NCBI GenBank assembly: GCA_947370975.1
Contig: CANBNG010000030.1
Span: 1 to 32,464, forward strand
Source of the DNA: Beijerinckiaceae bacterium
GTDB lineage: Bacteria > Pseudomonadota > Alphaproteobacteria > Rhizobiales > Beijerinckiaceae
Direction: 5' to 3'
Length of the DNA: 32,464 nucleotides
Shown here: piece by piece, positions 30,523 through 32,464 of the stretch
Layout of the letters: every line of letters starts with the position of its first letter
Numbering within the stretch: the stretch's first letter is position 1
Translations under genes and position numbers: made by a program
Notes under the pieces: generated by a model
Seen by the model: the letters and a program-made list of their open reading frames with translations, nothing else
What the model was told of the DNA's origin: nothing
The model's database searches: none

Positions 30523-31705
30523 TTCTTCCGAGATCAAGCGGCTTTTGCGCCAACAGGCCGCCATTGCCAAATTTGGCAGCTATGCATTGGGGCAAAGCGA
30601 TCTGCACAAGGTGCTGACGGAGGCCGCGCGCGTTTGCGCGCAGGGGCTGGCCGTGCCCTTTTGCAAGATCTGCAAATATCGCCCCGAGGAAAATGATCTT
30701 CTGATCGTGGCGGGCTTTGGCTGGCAGGATGGCGTCATCGGCAAGGTGATTTCGCGGGCTGATCTGAGTTCACCCCAGGGTCGCGCTTTCATGACCGGCG
30801 AGCCCTCGATCTGTAACGATCTGCGCAGCGACAGCCAATTCATCCTGCCGCCCTTCTATGCCAAACACGGCATTGTTTCCACGATCGACATTCTCATCAA
30901 GGGAAACAGCAAGCCTTATGGTGTGCTCGAAATCGACAGTGACACGCCGCAGAAATATGATGAGCAGGACATCATTTTTCTCACGGGCTTTGCCAATGTT
31001 CTGGCTGAAGCGGTGGTCACGTCAGATCGCTCGGCAGCGCTGGAAGCAGCCATCGAGCAAATGAAGATTCTCGTGACTGAGAAAGAGAATTTGCTGAGCC
31101 AGAAGAAAGTGCTGGGCGAGGAATTGCAGCATCGCGTCCGCAATAATCTGCAGCTGATCTATGGCATGTTGACGCGTGTGCTCGAAAGGACCAAGGACGA
31201 GCCCGGCCGCCGCGACATCAAGGCGATTGCTCGGCGCGTCTCGACGCTGGCGCAAGTCTACGATCATCTTCTTGGCGTCGACATTGCCCGCACCACCGAT
31301 TTTGGCGGTTATTTGCTTTCCTTGTGTCGCAGCCTGGAGGAAATCCAGGGCGGCCCGTCCAATGTGAAAATGACATGCAGCAGCGAATTGCTGACGCTTG
31401 ATATCGATGTCGTGACGGCGCTGGGCATTATTGTTGCCGAGCTTGTCACCAATTCCTACGACCACGCTTTTCAGAAGCTGGGCGGAAAAATCGATGTCTC
31501 AGTGCGCCGCGATCCTGATGACGCCAATGCGGCTGTTCTGACAATCAGCGATGATGGCCGAGGCTTTGAGGTCCAGCCGGGCAGCAAGCGTTACGGTCTT
31601 GGCCTGATCCGGCGGCTTGCGGAGCAGATTCGTGGGCGTGCGACTGTCGCCGCCGACAAGGGAACAGTGTGGACCATTCATTTTCCGTTGCCCCAACCGG
31701 CCTGA
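30515..31705 (+). CDS. Soluble GAF-domain histidine kinase (HisKA_2 type)
   Basis: The 396-residue protein has no membrane segment. A GAF sensor domain (about 22-168) is followed by a short coiled coil (175-200), a HisKA_2-like dimer helix with EELQHRVRNNLQLIYGML (phospho-acceptor H206), and an HATPase domain with N-box AELVTNSYDHAF (N313), DDGRGF (346-351) and GLGL (361-364). This kinase class is common in alphaproteobacteria. The GAF domain suggests sensing of a cytoplasmic small molecule or redox state. The ATG at 30515 has GAGG six bases before it and overlaps the regulator gene by eight bases; the kinase most likely phosphorylates that receiver. Confidence 0.87.
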   Translation: MDNSSEIKRLLRQQAAIAKFGSYALGQSDLHKVLTEAARVCAQGLAVPFCKICKYRPEENDLLIVAGFGWQDGVIGKVISRADLSSPQGRAFMTGEPSICNDLRSDSQFILPPFYAKHGIVSTIDILIKGNSKPYGVLEIDSDTPQKYDEQDIIFLTGFANVLAEAVVTSDRSAALEAAIEQMKILVTEKENLLSQKKVLGEELQHRVRNNLQLIYGMLTRVLERTKDEPGRRDIKAIARRVSTLAQVYDHLLGVDIARTTDFGGYLLSLCRSLEEIQGGPSNVKMTCSSELLTLDIDVVTALGIIVAELVTNSYDHAFQKLGGKIDVSVRRDPDDANAAVLTISDDGRGFEVQPGSKRYGLGLIRRLAEQIRGRATVAADKGTVWTIHFPLPQPA

Positions 31706-31717
31706 ACTGGCTGGGCT

Positions 31718-31747
31718 TGCGGGAGGCGCGTTGCCGCGCGTCCCGCA
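31718..31747. terminator. Strong hairpin between convergent kinase and glycine-rich genes
   Basis: The arms 31718-31730 and 31735-31747 pair at 12 of 13 positions (one G-G mismatch) around a TTGC loop. The element fills the 49-base gap between two convergent stop codons. It is very GC-rich; the T-run is poor on both sides, but the stem and placement fit a shared terminator. Confidence 0.6.
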
Positions 31748-31754
31748 GATTGTG

Positions 31755-32453
31755 TCAACGCACGCGGTGTCCCGTGCGTACGACATGGGCGCGGCCATGG
31801 ATGACGCGACCACGCGAATAGGTCACCCGCGGGCCAAAGCGCCGCCCCGTGAAATAATAGCCGCCCGGAATGATTGGAGAGCCATAAGCATAGCCCGCCT
31901 GGATTGGCTGTGCATAGCCGTATTGATAGGGGTAATAAGCGGGCGAATAAAAATCGTTACCCGCGAAGCCATTGCTGCTTGCGGCAAGACCGGCGAGTGC
32001 GCCAAGCGCTAGTCCTGCGGGGAAGAAGCCCCAATCGTTCCAGCCATTATTCCAGCCATTATTCCAGCCGCCGCCCCAGCCACCCCAGCCGGCGCGGTTC
32101 CATCCGCCGCCACCCCATCCGCCGCCACCCCAGCCGCCGTGATGGAAGCCGCCGCCTCCAAGGCCGCCGCGCATGCCGCCACCTCCAAAGCCGCCGCGCA
32201 TCTCGCCGCCGCTGGTCTTGGTCTTGGTCTCAAAGCCCTGGTTCTTGCCCTTGCCCTTGGGGAGCGAAGACGTTGCCTCAGCCACCGGAGCCACGGCGGG
32301 GCCAGCGGCCGGCCCGGCCTTCGAGCCCGGGGCCACGAGAGTACCCGCGACCGCCAGCTGGTTCTCGTGCGCCGGCGGCGCGTCCGGGTCGTCCTTCAGC
32401 CCGAGCTCGATAGCCTCCTCGTCCGGCCCAGACAATTCCTCGCGCAACGCCAT
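31755..32453 (-). CDS. Gly/Trp/Asn-rich low-complexity protein, 5' end uncertain
   Basis: At least 232 residues: an acidic and Ala/Pro-rich first third, a glycine-rich middle with GGGGW and NNGW repeats (about 85-140), a hydrophobic GLALGALAGLAAS stretch, a Tyr/Pro-rich section, and a basic end with RRFGPRVTYSRGRVIHGRAH. I recognise no catalytic domain; it resembles surface or envelope glycine-rich proteins of alphaproteobacteria. The ATG at 32453 has no signal peptide behind it and no ribosome site is visible in the 11 bases left, and the frame stays open to the window edge, so the true start may lie outside. Function unknown. Confidence 0.6.
   Translation of the reverse strand: MALREELSGPDEEAIELGLKDDPDAPPAHENQLAVAGTLVAPGSKAGPAAGPAVAPVAEATSSLPKGKGKNQGFETKTKTSGGEMRGGFGGGGMRGGLGGGGFHHGGWGGGGWGGGGWNRAGWGGWGGGWNNGWNNGWNDWGFFPAGLALGALAGLAASSNGFAGNDFYSPAYYPYQYGYAQPIQAGYAYGSPIIPGGYYFTGRRFGPRVTYSRGRVIHGRAHVVRTGHRVR
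32101..32130. repeat. 15-base tandem repeat in the glycine-rich gene
   Basis: CATCCGCCGCCACCC occurs twice in tandem (32101 and 32116), encoding GGGGW units on the minus strand. Nearby, a 12-base unit CCATTATTCCAG is repeated around 32043-32066 and encodes NNGW units. Both keep the frame, so copy number may vary between strains without breaking the gene. Confidence 0.6.
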
Positions 32454-32464
32454 GTCGAGCTGCG

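Noticed and set aside
32040..32200. Periodic GCC/CCA-rich stretch as a CRISPR-like or non-coding repeat
   Set aside because: The period keeps the reading frame and encodes Gly/Trp units; there are no spacers of constant length.

Overview
This window looks like the chromosome of an alphaproteobacterium, probably Hyphomicrobiales (Beijerinckiaceae or Methylocystaceae-like). The clues are moderately high GC, an ExoF-like export protein, a GAF/HisKA_2-type kinase, TadE/TadG-like proteins and paired short chromate transporters. The genus is a guess from gene content and style. I see no tRNA, rRNA or CRISPR array.

Left edge (1-2.6 kb): the end of an IS3-family insertion sequence lies at 1-149, with the first 27 codons of its orfA on the minus strand. 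It cuts an autotransporter gene, leaving only the beta-barrel part (150-981). Convergent to this is a minus-strand pair: a two-domain DUF1428 protein and a two-domain VOC protein.

Centre (2.6-25 kb): a large exopolysaccharide or capsule locus of the Wzx/Wzy type, in several divergent and convergent transcription units. It encodes a WecA-like priming transferase, one GT2 and four GT4 glycosyltransferases, a Wzx-like flippase, a Wzy-like polymerase, an ExoF-like export protein and a Wzc/ExoP-like chain-length kinase. Modification genes are a WcaF-like acetyltransferase, an FkbM methyltransferase, a second SAM methyltransferase, a DegT-like PLP protein and a GMC flavin oxidoreductase. A beta-helix (pectate-lyase-like) protein may act on the polymer; a Tat-like signal sits just upstream of it in another frame. 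An OmpR-type regulator whose phospho-acceptor Asp is replaced by Glu precedes the kinase gene and faces the wecA-like operon. The likely flow is: prime on undecaprenyl phosphate, extend with up to five transferases, decorate, flip, polymerise, then export through the ExoF/Wzc-like pair.

Right part (25-32.4 kb): aquaporin Z; two half-size chromate transporter genes divergent from a ChrR-type flavin reductase; a TadE/TadG-like pair with a von Willebrand A domain; a single-domain response regulator overlapping a soluble GAF histidine kinase; and a Gly/Trp/Asn-rich protein at the right edge. Hairpins between convergent genes at 25969-26000 and 31718-31747 are likely terminators.

Four convergent gene pairs overlap at their 3' ends (978-981, 5509-5592, 13986-14015, 17809-17841), three of them inside the polysaccharide locus.
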